Assembly: GCA_020635875.1 (NCBI GenBank)
Contig: JACJYY010000006.1
Location: 1 to 64,000 of the forward strand
Reading direction: 5' to 3'
Length of the DNA: 64,000 nt
Origin: Flavobacteriales bacterium
Lineage (GTDB): Bacteria > Bacteroidota > Bacteroidia > Flavobacteriales > Flavobacteriaceae
In this document: piece after piece, positions 26,401-35,124 of the stretch
Layout: each line of letters begins with the position of its first letter
Position numbering within the stretch: the stretch's first letter is position 1
Notes under the pieces: model-generated
The model's input: only the letters and a program-made list of their open reading frames with translations
What the model was told of the DNA's origin: nothing
Database searches by the model: none
Made by a program: the position numbers and the translations under genes

Positions 26401-27840
26401 TTAGCTCACTTCCTTTTCTAACGCTTTGGTTTCAAAAGAAGATTTGGGCGCTTCACACATGGAACAAACATAATCATCTGGTAAATCTTTAAACTCTGTG
26501 CCTGCTACCACCCCTTGCAAATCATCTCCTATGGTAGCATCATATACGGTCAAACACTCTTGGCATTGATGCACCTTGACAGCTGTCTTTTCTACCGTTT
26601 TGTTACTCGGCTTAACATCTTCTATTTGAGTCCCTAATTCTTCAAAATACTTTTTACTTAATTCCATTAACAGACCTGGTAGTTCTACCTTATCGACATC
26701 TTGTACGTGAGCAATGTAAGTTCGTGTATTAGGATCGAAATGTTTAGCATACAATACGTTATAGGTATCACGTATAATAATAGACTCTACCTCTTTTGGC
26801 GCTGGATTTTTTTCGATTACAATCGAAGTGAAATAATCTTTCTCCTTAGTATAATCCAATACAGAAAAAGTTAAGCCATAGGTACTAATATCGTTTTGAT
26901 CTAAGCTTCTTACTAAAAACGTCTTGGTATTTCTGGCATCCGCATTATCCAAAGGAATATGCCAATTCAACTCTAACAATGAGTGCCTTACATTAATTCC
27001 AAATCGTCCTAAGAATTTTTCCCATTGTAATTTATACGCCATTGGAATACCTTTTACAATAAAAGACTTCCATGGGGTTAAGGAAATTTTACCTATACGA
27101 CATTCGGCACACAAATCACACATGGCTTTCAAAAACTTGATGTCGTATTTATTGTTTCTCCAGTATAATCCTAACCAATATTCGTCCCCTACTTTATTCA
27201 TCCCTTCATAATACGGAAATGGACGAAATGGAATTTTTAAAGGCTCCTGTATCGTTCTGTTATTATCACTTACAGATTCAGAAACCAGAGCAAACAACAT
27301 ATCTATTGAATCGGGCTCTTCTACTAATAACTCTTCTATTTTTTGTGCGACTTTTGCCAAGTCCCAACTATATATTAACGCTGGGTATTCTACTTGTTCT
27401 TCCCAACCTGGTAATTTCACATACAAGAACCAATAGTCTTCCTGTTCAGAAGCAATAAAATTTAAATTCCCCGTAAACAAAGGCACGAGTCCTTGTTTAG
27501 GATCAGTAATATTGACTTTTAAATTCGGTTGATGCCTAAAACTTTCTAATACATAGAGGTATTTATTGGCGGTTAACCAATACGTATTAGGAAAAATATC
27601 ACTTGACACGTACGACGAAACAATATTATCATTACCCGTTTGGTTGGATTTAATAATATTGAGTTTGCCAAAGGTTTTTTCATTGACTTCCTCTATCTGT
27701 TTGGCTAGTACCACATCTTGCCTAGATCCAAATGAAACGGTATCCAAATCTAATGATTCGGCAACTTCAATAATCTCTCTTAAATCTCCTAAAGAGAGTA
27801 CGCCTCCCTTAACTATTATTCTGTGTAAATTACTCTTCAT
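26401..27840 (-). CDS. Rubredoxin-tailed nitrite/sulfite reductase-like protein
   Basis: This 479-residue protein has two parts. The first 400 residues resemble half-domains of nitrite/sulfite reductases: an N-terminal ferredoxin-like HRIIVKGGVLSLGDLREII segment, and CDLCAECRIGKISLTPWKSF in the middle, where those enzymes bind substrate and cofactor. The usual four-Cys sequence for a 4Fe-4S/sirohaem site is not apparent. The tail (about 425-470) is a rubredoxin domain with both CxxC pairs (HQCQECLTVYD and VCSMCEAP). It lies 10 bp behind the nitrate reductase gene and is probably co-transcribed. It may serve as an electron carrier or accessory for nitrate assimilation. I cannot assign a reaction to the first part. 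Confidence 0.75.
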   Translation of the reverse strand: MKSNLHRIIVKGGVLSLGDLREIIEVAESLDLDTVSFGSRQDVVLAKQIEEVNEKTFGKLNIIKSNQTGNDNIVSSYVSSDIFPNTYWLTANKYLYVLESFRHQPNLKVNITDPKQGLVPLFTGNLNFIASEQEDYWFLYVKLPGWEEQVEYPALIYSWDLAKVAQKIEELLVEEPDSIDMLFALVSESVSDNNRTIQEPLKIPFRPFPYYEGMNKVGDEYWLGLYWRNNKYDIKFLKAMCDLCAECRIGKISLTPWKSFIVKGIPMAYKLQWEKFLGRFGINVRHSLLELNWHIPLDNADARNTKTFLVRSLDQNDISTYGLTFSVLDYTKEKDYFTSIVIEKNPAPKEVESIIIRDTYNVLYAKHFDPNTRTYIAHVQDVDKVELPGLLMELSKKYFEELGTQIEDVKPSNKTVEKTAVKVHQCQECLTVYDATIGDDLQGVVAGTEFKDLPDDYVCSMCEAPKSSFETKALEKEVS

Positions 27841-27850
27841 AACTACGGAT

Positions 27851-30800
27851 TTAAACGGTTTCTAGTGTATTCTTCAATATCTCCTTTACTTCTGTCTTGC
27901 AACTACCACAGCCTTGCCCTGCCCCTGTTTGTTTACACAAATCTGTAAACTGGTCACAACCTGCTTTGATGGCTGCCTCAAGATTACCTGACCCTACCTG
28001 ACTGCACGAACAAACCAATTTCCCGATAACGGGTTCGGCATTACTTTGACCTCTGAGCAAGGTGTTTCGTTTATCGGATAATTCGATTTTACTTTCGATC
28101 ATGGTTTTGAACTCGGCAAACTCGCTCTTATCTCCCATAAGGATGGCACCTACTAACAAATCGTCTTTTACAATGCACTTTTTGTAATAAGACTTACTAA
28201 TGTCTGTAAATATGATTTCTTCATACGAATCATCATCTTCGGGTACTTCAATTTGTCCAATACTGCACAAACTAACGCCTTCTAGTTTTAGGATATTCAT
28301 CAGTACTGAACCTTTGTAATAACTGCTGATGTCTCCTGCTATAAAATTAGCCAGTACATCTGCTTGTTCCTCAGCTGCAGAAGTAATTCCGTACATCATA
28401 TCGTTAAACTCTGCAATCTCTCCGATAGCATATACGGCTGGATCAGAAGTCTGTAGATACTGGTTTACCTTAACTCCTCTGGCGCAAGCAATACCCGATT
28501 TTTTAGCAATTTCTATATTGGGTATGGTTCCGATAGTATACACTATGGCGTGGGCTTCTATTTCCTTACCACTTTTTAGGTTTACCAAAACGGTCTTTTC
28601 TTCTTCGTTGTCAAATACAGTACTTACTTCATTATTGAAATAAATCTGAATCCCCAACTTTTGAATTTCATTGGCCAATAATCTACTAGCGGTCACATCC
28701 AATTGACGCTCCATCAAGCGTGACCCTCGTTGTATAATTGTAATGTTATGATTTTTGTGTTTAAGCGCAGCTGCTAATTCTAAGCCTAATAGACCTCCTC
28801 CCACAAGCACTACATGTTGTTCTTCGGGTGGTAATTGTGTCGCCTCCAGATGTAAACGCAAACTATCGGCGTCCTTTTTACTTCTAATAGTAAAACGACC
28901 TGGCAAATCCAATTGCGCATCTTTAGGCACAAAAGGTCTACTTCCTGTAGCCATAATCAATCGGTCATAACTATGTGTATTACCTAGACTATCCGTAACT
29001 GTTTTAGCTTCTTTATCAATATACTCTACCCCTATCGGCGCAAGCATTGTTACATTGAGTTTGTCTAATTCTGCCTTTTTGATTTTTTGTAATTGTTCCC
29101 AACTCAATTCAGCCGTTACATACTCTGGCAGCAACACTCTGTTGTAAAATGGGTTGGGTTCTTTAGAGAACACCACTATTTCATCTTTGGAATTGTAATC
29201 TCTATAATTCTGAATAAAACGGAAGGCTGCAGCTCCTGCTCCAATCACTACGATTTTCTCAAAGTCCTTTTTATATTTTGTAACCGATACCGTAGTAAAT
29301 TTAAAATCTGGTTCTTTGGATGTAGGATCAATAAGCGTATGGGTCAAATTATTAGCTCTGTTTAAATCGCTCTTCAGTTGTTTCCCCCAATGCATCGGTA
29401 AGAAAACTACTCCCTCTCTGATGTTTTCAGTAACACTTAATTTGACGCGCACTTCTCCATTAGCACTTTTTACGACTACAATATCCTTGTCCTTAAAACT
29501 GTAACGGTACGCATCTACAGGATTCATCTCTAAGACGGGTTTAGGATAATGGGTTTGCAAACGAGATACCTTACCCGTTTTGGTCATCGTATGCCATTGA
29601 TCTCTTATCCTTCCCGTGGTCAAAATGAGAGGGTATTCTTTGCTTACTCCTACAGATTGATTTTCTAATACAGTTGGAATGTTAAAAATGGCCTTTTTAG
29701 ATGGTGTATAGAATTGATGATCCGAAAATAGCCTTGGTGTACCTGAATGTCCATAAGACGATACAGGCCACTGAAATGTACCTTCGTTTTTCAGACGGTC
29801 ATAATTGAGGAAGGAGACATCAATTGATGTCCCTTTAGTCATTTCCGCGTATTCTTTATAGATCTCTTCCACACTATTGTAGTCAAAACCCTTATATCCC
29901 ATTTTTTTGGCAAAATGACATAAAATTTCCACATCTGGCCGTGCCTCTCCTGGCGGATTGATTCCTTTAGATAAATGCGAAATACGACGTTCAGAGTTGG
30001 TCATCGTTCCCTCTTTCTCTAACCAACCAGCAGCAGGCAATACTACATCTGCGTACTCCAACGTATCTGATCGGTGTGATATGTCTTGAACGACAACAAA
30101 TTTGGCTTTTTGCAATGCTTTTTCTACCTGACGGGCATTGGGCAAACTTACCATTGGATTGGTACATATTACCCAAATGGCTTTTAGTGTACCTGTCTCT
30201 AAAGCCTGAAACATTTCTGTAGCCGTCAATCCGGGTTTAGGCGAAATGGTATCTACCCCCCAATAATCGGCTACCTCTTGTCTATGAGCTGGGTCTTCTA
30301 AATTCTTGTGAACGGCTAATAAATTAGCCATTCCTCCTACTTCTCTACCTCCCATTGCGTTGGGTTGACCTGTCAATGAAAAGGGTCCTGAACCAGGTTT
30401 ACCGATTTGCCCTGTAACTAATGATAAGTTGAGTAACGAAATATTTTTATTTACGCCAATAACACTTTGGTTTAGTCCCATTGTCCAAAAAGACATAAAC
30501 CCTTTGGCTTGACCGATATACTCAGCCGCCAATTTGATATCTTGAATCGACACTCCACAAAGAGTTGAGGCTTCTTTTAATGTCGTGCTGTACACTAACT
30601 TTTTGTAGGCTTCAAAATTTTCTGAGCTCTTACTGATAAATTCCTCATCAGCATCACCATTCTCAATGATGCATCGTCCAATCGCATTGTTTAAAATAAT
30701 GTCAGTCCCTGGAATCAACTGTAAATGCAAATCAGCAAAGGCAGCAGTATCTGTTTTACGAGGATCAGCTACTATGATTTTTAACTTGGGATTTTCTTCT

Positions 30801-31372
30801 TTAGCCTTTTCTATGCGTCTGAACAAAATAGGATGACACCATGCTGGATTGGCCCCTGTGATGTACATACAGTCAGCCAATTCAATGTCTTCATAAGCAA
30901 TAGGCACACTGTCTTCTCCAAAGGTCTTTTTATAACCCACCACAGCCGAGCTCATACATAGCCTCGAGTTGGTATCTATATTATTCGTTTTAAAAAAACC
31001 TTTAACAAGCTTATTAGCGATATAATATTCTTCTGTCAAACATTGACCAGAAACATAAAATCCCACACTATCAGAACCAAATTTATCTATAAAGGTTTTG
31101 AAAATGGCAGCTGTTCTGTCCAAAACTGTATCCCAATCAACACGTTCTCTTTTGTGGTTTTTGCTCCAACGCATTTCTGGATACAAAATCCTATCAGATA
31201 CATCATTAACTACATAATGTAAATTCATCCCTTTAGAACAAAGCATCCCTTTGTTTACTGGATGATCAGGATCTCCCTCAACTATAACTTTCTGATTATG
31301 GTCTTTCTTAATTATAATTCCACATCCCACTCCGCAATACGAACACGTTGATTTGATTTCCTTTTGTTTCAT
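27851..31372 (-). CDS. nasA: Assimilatory nitrate reductase fused to flavin and BFD-type modules
   Basis: This 1173-residue cytoplasmic fusion reduces nitrate to nitrite. Residues 1-60 hold a 4Fe-4S cluster site (CSYCGVGCG, later MLCSKG). The molybdopterin-binding catalytic part follows to about residue 690, with LYITGANPAWCHPILFRRIE-like, GLNQSVIGV and TGQPNAMGGREVGG blocks and a C-terminal MPT-binding lobe (LILTTGRIRDQWHTMT). An FAD/NAD(P) oxidoreductase domain like the N-terminus of NirB starts at about 710 (IVVIGAGAAAFRF) and runs to about 1030. A BFD-like 2Fe-2S domain occupies about 1119-1160 (CSCSQVGSG, CKQTGAGQGCGSC). The fused modules could accept electrons from NAD(P)H, making a separate NasB unnecessary. 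The nas promoter lies about 85 bp upstream. No nitrite reductase gene is present in the window. Confidence 0.92.
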   Translation of the reverse strand: MKQKEIKSTCSYCGVGCGIIIKKDHNQKVIVEGDPDHPVNKGMLCSKGMNLHYVVNDVSDRILYPEMRWSKNHKRERVDWDTVLDRTAAIFKTFIDKFGSDSVGFYVSGQCLTEEYYIANKLVKGFFKTNNIDTNSRLCMSSAVVGYKKTFGEDSVPIAYEDIELADCMYITGANPAWCHPILFRRIEKAKEENPKLKIIVADPRKTDTAAFADLHLQLIPGTDIILNNAIGRCIIENGDADEEFISKSSENFEAYKKLVYSTTLKEASTLCGVSIQDIKLAAEYIGQAKGFMSFWTMGLNQSVIGVNKNISLLNLSLVTGQIGKPGSGPFSLTGQPNAMGGREVGGMANLLAVHKNLEDPAHRQEVADYWGVDTISPKPGLTATEMFQALETGTLKAIWVICTNPMVSLPNARQVEKALQKAKFVVVQDISHRSDTLEYADVVLPAAGWLEKEGTMTNSERRISHLSKGINPPGEARPDVEILCHFAKKMGYKGFDYNSVEEIYKEYAEMTKGTSIDVSFLNYDRLKNEGTFQWPVSSYGHSGTPRLFSDHQFYTPSKKAIFNIPTVLENQSVGVSKEYPLILTTGRIRDQWHTMTKTGKVSRLQTHYPKPVLEMNPVDAYRYSFKDKDIVVVKSANGEVRVKLSVTENIREGVVFLPMHWGKQLKSDLNRANNLTHTLIDPTSKEPDFKFTTVSVTKYKKDFEKIVVIGAGAAAFRFIQNYRDYNSKDEIVVFSKEPNPFYNRVLLPEYVTAELSWEQLQKIKKAELDKLNVTMLAPIGVEYIDKEAKTVTDSLGNTHSYDRLIMATGSRPFVPKDAQLDLPGRFTIRSKKDADSLRLHLEATQLPPEEQHVVLVGGGLLGLELAAALKHKNHNITIIQRGSRLMERQLDVTASRLLANEIQKLGIQIYFNNEVSTVFDNEEEKTVLVNLKSGKEIEAHAIVYTIGTIPNIEIAKKSGIACARGVKVNQYLQTSDPAVYAIGEIAEFNDMMYGITSAAEEQADVLANFIAGDISSYYKGSVLMNILKLEGVSLCSIGQIEVPEDDDSYEEIIFTDISKSYYKKCIVKDDLLVGAILMGDKSEFAEFKTMIESKIELSDKRNTLLRGQSNAEPVIGKLVCSCSQVGSGNLEAAIKAGCDQFTDLCKQTGAGQGCGSCKTEVKEILKNTLETV

Positions 31373-31455
31373 GTTTTCCTCGTTTTAATTAAAAAAGAAA
31401 GTCTTAAATATATTCCTTATCCCCTTTTAGGTTTTTGGATTTCTATTTAAGACTT

Positions 31456-31501
31456 CAAATCTACGTATAAATACTTAATTTTCAAAAATATTTAATACGT
31501 A
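31456..31501 (-). promoter_or_regulatory. nas promoter with TACGTA boxes
   Basis: On the minus strand a full Bacteroidota promoter is present: TTTG (plus positions 31483-31486), a spacer of exactly 19 bp, then TAGATTTG (31456-31463). A TACGTA box (31462-31467) overlaps the upstream end of the -7 element, and a second TACGTA (31496-31501) lies just beyond -33, 34 bp from the first. The same joined string CAAATCTACGTA (plus strand) occurs at the nrtA promoter. The leader before the nasA ATG is about 75 bases. Confidence 0.65.
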
Positions 31502-31580
31502 ATTGTACGGAAGAAATAATGACGTTTTTTTAGGTGTTGAGTGTTAGCTAATATATCTTAATAATATGACAGTCAAGGGA

Positions 31581-32762
31581 CTAGTATATTAAATTATATT
31601 TTTCACTTGGAGGAAACAACAATTCCAATCCTTTGGGTTTGATTTTAAAAAACGGTCCCTTTTCACGTACCCTTCCCTTAGAATCTCTTTTTATTGTATG
31701 ATCAAGCGTTATTATCCCTTGGTCAACTAGAATATCGAATTGGGAAGTAATAGGCTTTTTAGTGTGCTCTACAAATGAATACTGAAAATGTTCTCGTCCA
31801 TCTTTATAGATGCTATCTGCTTCAACCCAAAATGTTTCTTTGTGTTTTTCCTTTAAACGATTATGAAGTGTCTCTAAAGTCCAAATTACAAAATCCCCAA
31901 TTTCAGGATTATCCGAATTTTCGATGAGTTGTTTTATATCAGAATCAAGTTTTAATGACAATCCTTGTGAGTTACGGGTAATTGCAGATACAGTGCAATA
32001 CAATTTGAAATCTTCTCCTCTATTGTAACCAAAAGTATCTAAAATTTCTGACGAGCTTTTGAATTTACTTAACGACCAGTCAGGCACTTGTGCAAACAAG
32101 TTTTTTCTGTTTGTTCTACTACTTCTAAATGATTTGAGCTCTATTCCTTTGTAGTCGGGTTGTTTGGATGAATTGATGTCAATTCCCAATGCGGTTTCCA
32201 AGGTTCTCCCAACAGAAGTGTCAGCTGCAACCATTGATGGAATAGGCCCTGAACTAGCAACCTTTCTCAACATTGCCAGAAGTTCAATTGCAATTTCATT
32301 GGCTTTACCATTAATCTCTGAAACAAGTTCCTTTAAAGGATTTACAAGGTTGGAATTCAATAAAGATTCAACATTCAATTGAGTTAAATTGAAAATGTGA
32401 AACGACCCAGAGTAGAAGATTAATGCAACGATGTCATTTGGATTAGCGACCTTTGTGAGTCCAGAAAACCAGATTCTTGGATCGCCCTTCTTTGTTTGTG
32501 GCCTGTATAATGAAGCTGTTGAGTTTATAATGTGGAAATCTTCATAAATCTTCGCGTCAATCTGTACTTTATTTTCAGGGCCTTGCCCTTGAATATCGTA
32601 ATCGTGAATATTATTTTCTTTCAAGAAACTCCTAACAGAACCTGTGGCATCCATTATCGACTTTTTTAAACCTGTTTCTGTTGGTTCAATAAGTGCTAAT
32701 GAAACTTGATTTTTTGTCAGTAGCTTTATTTTTGACTGTTCAAAGGATGATAGTGCTCTCAT
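31581..32762 (-). CDS. MvaI/BcnI-family restriction endonuclease
   Basis: This 393-residue type II restriction enzyme matches the MvaI/BcnI family. The catalytic region reads KQPDYKGIELKSFRSSRT, giving the Asp...Glu-x-Lys (D..ELK) metal site. A later QVPDWSLSKFKSS stretch and the EFxLYCTVSAI-like core (EDFKLYCTVSAI) are also typical. Family members cut inside CCWGG or CCSGG, but the exact target cannot be read from the protein. Its start codon overlaps the stop of the methyltransferase gene by 4 bp (32759-32762), so the methylase is translated first. The pair is inserted between the nitrate reductase and the nitrate transporter operons. Confidence 0.85.
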   Translation of the reverse strand: MRALSSFEQSKIKLLTKNQVSLALIEPTETGLKKSIMDATGSVRSFLKENNIHDYDIQGQGPENKVQIDAKIYEDFHIINSTASLYRPQTKKGDPRIWFSGLTKVANPNDIVALIFYSGSFHIFNLTQLNVESLLNSNLVNPLKELVSEINGKANEIAIELLAMLRKVASSGPIPSMVAADTSVGRTLETALGIDINSSKQPDYKGIELKSFRSSRTNRKNLFAQVPDWSLSKFKSSSEILDTFGYNRGEDFKLYCTVSAITRNSQGLSLKLDSDIKQLIENSDNPEIGDFVIWTLETLHNRLKEKHKETFWVEADSIYKDGREHFQYSFVEHTKKPITSQFDILVDQGIITLDHTIKRDSKGRVREKGPFFKIKPKGLELLFPPSEKYNLIY

Positions 32763-34966
32763 TTTATACTTTTCAAAATCTCTGTTGCTACTGCTCTCGC
32801 TAATAATGGTGGAACTGCATTACCAACCAAGGTATATTGAGGAACTTCTGTTTTTCGGTTATTTCCACCAGTTGAACGTTTGCCTTGAAAAACAAAAGAA
32901 TCGTCAAACGATTGCAATCGTGCCATTTCACGAACCGTTAACGCTCTTGGCGAATTGTAATGAACATAGTCATCTGGAATAGTCATTATAGTAGAACTTT
33001 GTTCTTCTGGCTTTAATACATTGTAATTTCTTTTATTCGAGTTTAATCCACATTCTTCTAATTCACATTGAGCTTTTTTATAGTCACCATTTTCTAAGAT
33101 GATTTTAAGTCGTTTAACTACGTCTTCATTTTGATTACTTGTTTTGTGATTGTTGAGAATATCGAAATACTTTTCTCCTTTGTGAAGTCCTTCAAAATTT
33201 CGAACATAAATTGGTTTTGTTTGAGGCTTATATCTCTCTATTAGCCGACCTTCTTTAGACCATTCGGCAAATGATTTTCCAATTTTAGAATTTTCTTTTC
33301 CATCAATTGTTCTTTTCTTGAGGAGATTCATCATTTTTTTTGCCGAACCATTAAACTGCTTTGAAATGTCTACCAGTTCATAATGATGAGCCTCTTGGTT
33401 GTTTCCTATAAAATCTAAATCATATAAAGCTTCAAAAACAGTTACCTTTTCTTCTGGTTTAACAGTTGGAGGTATTTCGGAAATGAATTTCTGGTCTTTT
33501 CGACAACCAATAAAAAGTACTCGTTCACGATTTTGAGGAACGCCATAATTGGAAGCATTTGCTACAAATGGTTTTTCAATTTTGTAAAGTCTGATGCCTT
33601 CCAAAATACCTTTTAATGCTTCTCGTTCTTTTTCAGTTGAAATACTCAGCAATGTTTCGACAGTTTCATCAAATGACGCCGTATAAATCTTCAAGGCCGT
33701 GATAATGTCATCGCAGGTTTTTTTATGGGTCGCAGGAACTTTCATTTCATTGAAAGCGTTTTCTATTTGTGCAATAATACTTTCGGAACTTATATGTGTT
33801 AAAAATGAAGTGAATTGTTCTACATAGGCATCACCGTCAACATTACAGTAATCCTTCTCTTTGATGATATCACGTTTTAGTTTTTCCCATTCTTTAGTTC
33901 GTGCAAGAATATTAAACCCGTGCCTAATCGTATTTATTCTGGAATCGGTTTTACTTGTTTTATAGTCTGCTATTTTTGGAGTAATTTGCTTAAATCTAGA
34001 ATCAACGAAACGTATAAATTCTTCTCGACCTGCTTCAATTTCCTCATCTCTTAGATTTTCAATTTCAACTCGCTTTACAATACATTCAAGTAGAAAGCTA
34101 TTTTTGTCTGACTTCATTTTTCTTATGAAAGAAACTAAAACTGGAATTTCGTTTGTATCAACGATCGAGTTAATCTCTTGGATAATTAAGTCTTTAATTT
34201 TTCCTTGTTCTTTTGTAAGAATGCCTTTTACATTCTCCATTACAAAGTACTTAGGCTGTAAAATCTTGATTACTTCAAGATAATGTGAGAATAAATCATC
34301 TTTTTTATCGAACTTCTTACGTTTTCCAGCAAGACTAAAACTTTGACAAGGAGGGCCACCACAAACAACATCTATTTTTTTGTTACCTATTTTTTTTAGA
34401 AAATTATCAAGGAAATCAGGCTCCGTAATATCCTGTCTTAAAAATTCAGCATTTAAACCGAGTTGATGATTGTAACGAACAATGTGAGTCAATTCGCAAT
34501 TTTCATTTATGTCGCTTGCAGCAATAAAATCAAAAAACTTATTATTTACTTGCGCTTGCAGAAACCCTTCGCTAAACCCACCAGCACCAGCAAATAAGTC
34601 TACAAAAGTAAAAGGTTTACCGTAAAGCGAAACCTGTTCTTTTACAATATTAACAGAATGATTCTCTTTATAACCTTCAATATGCTGAGTTAGTTTTTCT
34701 TTGATTTCTTCCTGTGAAAATGTTTTTTTATTCGAGTGATGCAAAAGCTCGTTTGCACGTTCTTTTAAAAAGTTCAGATAGTGATTTATTTCAGTAGTTT
34801 CAGCCGAATAGTTTAATGCCTTTTGATCTTTTTTATCAAAATGTTCCGTTGCAATTTTCTGTCCAGTAGCCAATTTTATTTGACTTCCGTTACAATTAAT
34901 TCGCAGATGGATAGGGGCTAGACCTTTTTTGTCTGGTTTGTCAAGATAAAAATTAATTGTTGCCAT
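32759..34966 (-). CDS. DNA (cytosine-5) methyltransferase with recombinase-type arm domain
   Basis: This protein methylates cytosine to protect DNA from the partner nuclease. From the ATG at 34966 it has 735 residues. The C5-methylase motifs are complete: I FVDLFAGAGGFSEG (121-134), IV GGPPCQSF with catalytic Cys207 (203-210), VI ENV (244-246), VIII QNRERV (478-483), IX RALTVREMARLQSF (674-687) and X TLVGNAVPP (712-720). Residues 1-90 (MATINFYLDKPDKKGLAPIH, then TEINHYLNFLKERANELL) resemble the arm-DNA-binding domain of Bacteroidota tyrosine recombinases, an unusual fusion. About 230 residues separate motifs VI and VIII, far more than in most C5 methylases. The frame extends to 35008, but that would place the start upstream of the likely promoter. 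Confidence 0.88.
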   Translation of the reverse strand: MATINFYLDKPDKKGLAPIHLRINCNGSQIKLATGQKIATEHFDKKDQKALNYSAETTEINHYLNFLKERANELLHHSNKKTFSQEEIKEKLTQHIEGYKENHSVNIVKEQVSLYGKPFTFVDLFAGAGGFSEGFLQAQVNNKFFDFIAASDINENCELTHIVRYNHQLGLNAEFLRQDITEPDFLDNFLKKIGNKKIDVVCGGPPCQSFSLAGKRKKFDKKDDLFSHYLEVIKILQPKYFVMENVKGILTKEQGKIKDLIIQEINSIVDTNEIPVLVSFIRKMKSDKNSFLLECIVKRVEIENLRDEEIEAGREEFIRFVDSRFKQITPKIADYKTSKTDSRINTIRHGFNILARTKEWEKLKRDIIKEKDYCNVDGDAYVEQFTSFLTHISSESIIAQIENAFNEMKVPATHKKTCDDIITALKIYTASFDETVETLLSISTEKEREALKGILEGIRLYKIEKPFVANASNYGVPQNRERVLFIGCRKDQKFISEIPPTVKPEEKVTVFEALYDLDFIGNNQEAHHYELVDISKQFNGSAKKMMNLLKKRTIDGKENSKIGKSFAEWSKEGRLIERYKPQTKPIYVRNFEGLHKGEKYFDILNNHKTSNQNEDVVKRLKIILENGDYKKAQCELEECGLNSNKRNYNVLKPEEQSSTIMTIPDDYVHYNSPRALTVREMARLQSFDDSFVFQGKRSTGGNNRKTEVPQYTLVGNAVPPLLARAVATEILKSIK

Positions 34967-34969
34967 ATT

Positions 34970-35006
34970 TACGGACGTTTTTACGAATACGGACAAAATT
35001 ACGGAC
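34970..35006 (-). promoter_or_regulatory. Three TACGGAC direct repeats over the methyltransferase promoter
   Basis: On the plus strand TACGGAC occurs at 34970-34976, 34988-34994 and 35000-35006 (GTCCGTA on the coding strand), spaced 18 and 12 bp. A minus-strand TAATTTTG, matching the -7 consensus, lies at plus positions 34994-35001, between the last two repeats. A TTTG is found 23 bp further upstream (35025-35028). The third repeat ends 4 bases before the ATG. A protein binding these repeats would block transcription initiation. Confidence 0.6.
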
Positions 35007-35054
35007 AATATTTTAATTTTTTATCAAACTTTTTCGCTTTTTATCTAGCAGCAT

Positions 35055-35091
35055 AAAAAAAGCCGTAAATCTCATTAAAAGACTACGGCTT
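35055..35091 (-). terminator. Rho-independent terminator of the nrt operon
   Basis: AAGCCGTA (35060-35067) pairs perfectly with TACGGCTT (35084-35091) around a 16-base loop. In the minus-strand direction the stem is followed by a run of seven T residues (35055-35061 as A on the plus strand). It sits 34 bp behind the last nrt gene and isolates the restriction-modification pair from nrt transcription. Confidence 0.75.
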
Positions 35092-35124
35092 GTTAATTCG
35101 TTTTTTAATATCAATTCATTAATA

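Noticed and set aside
26396..26402. Terminator between the converging oxidoreductase and rubredoxin genes
   Set aside because: Only 2 bp separate the stop codons and no hairpin with a T-run was seen.
29093..29365. 90-residue plus-strand frame inside the nitrate reductase gene
   Set aside because: It is antisense to a well supported gene with no independent evidence.
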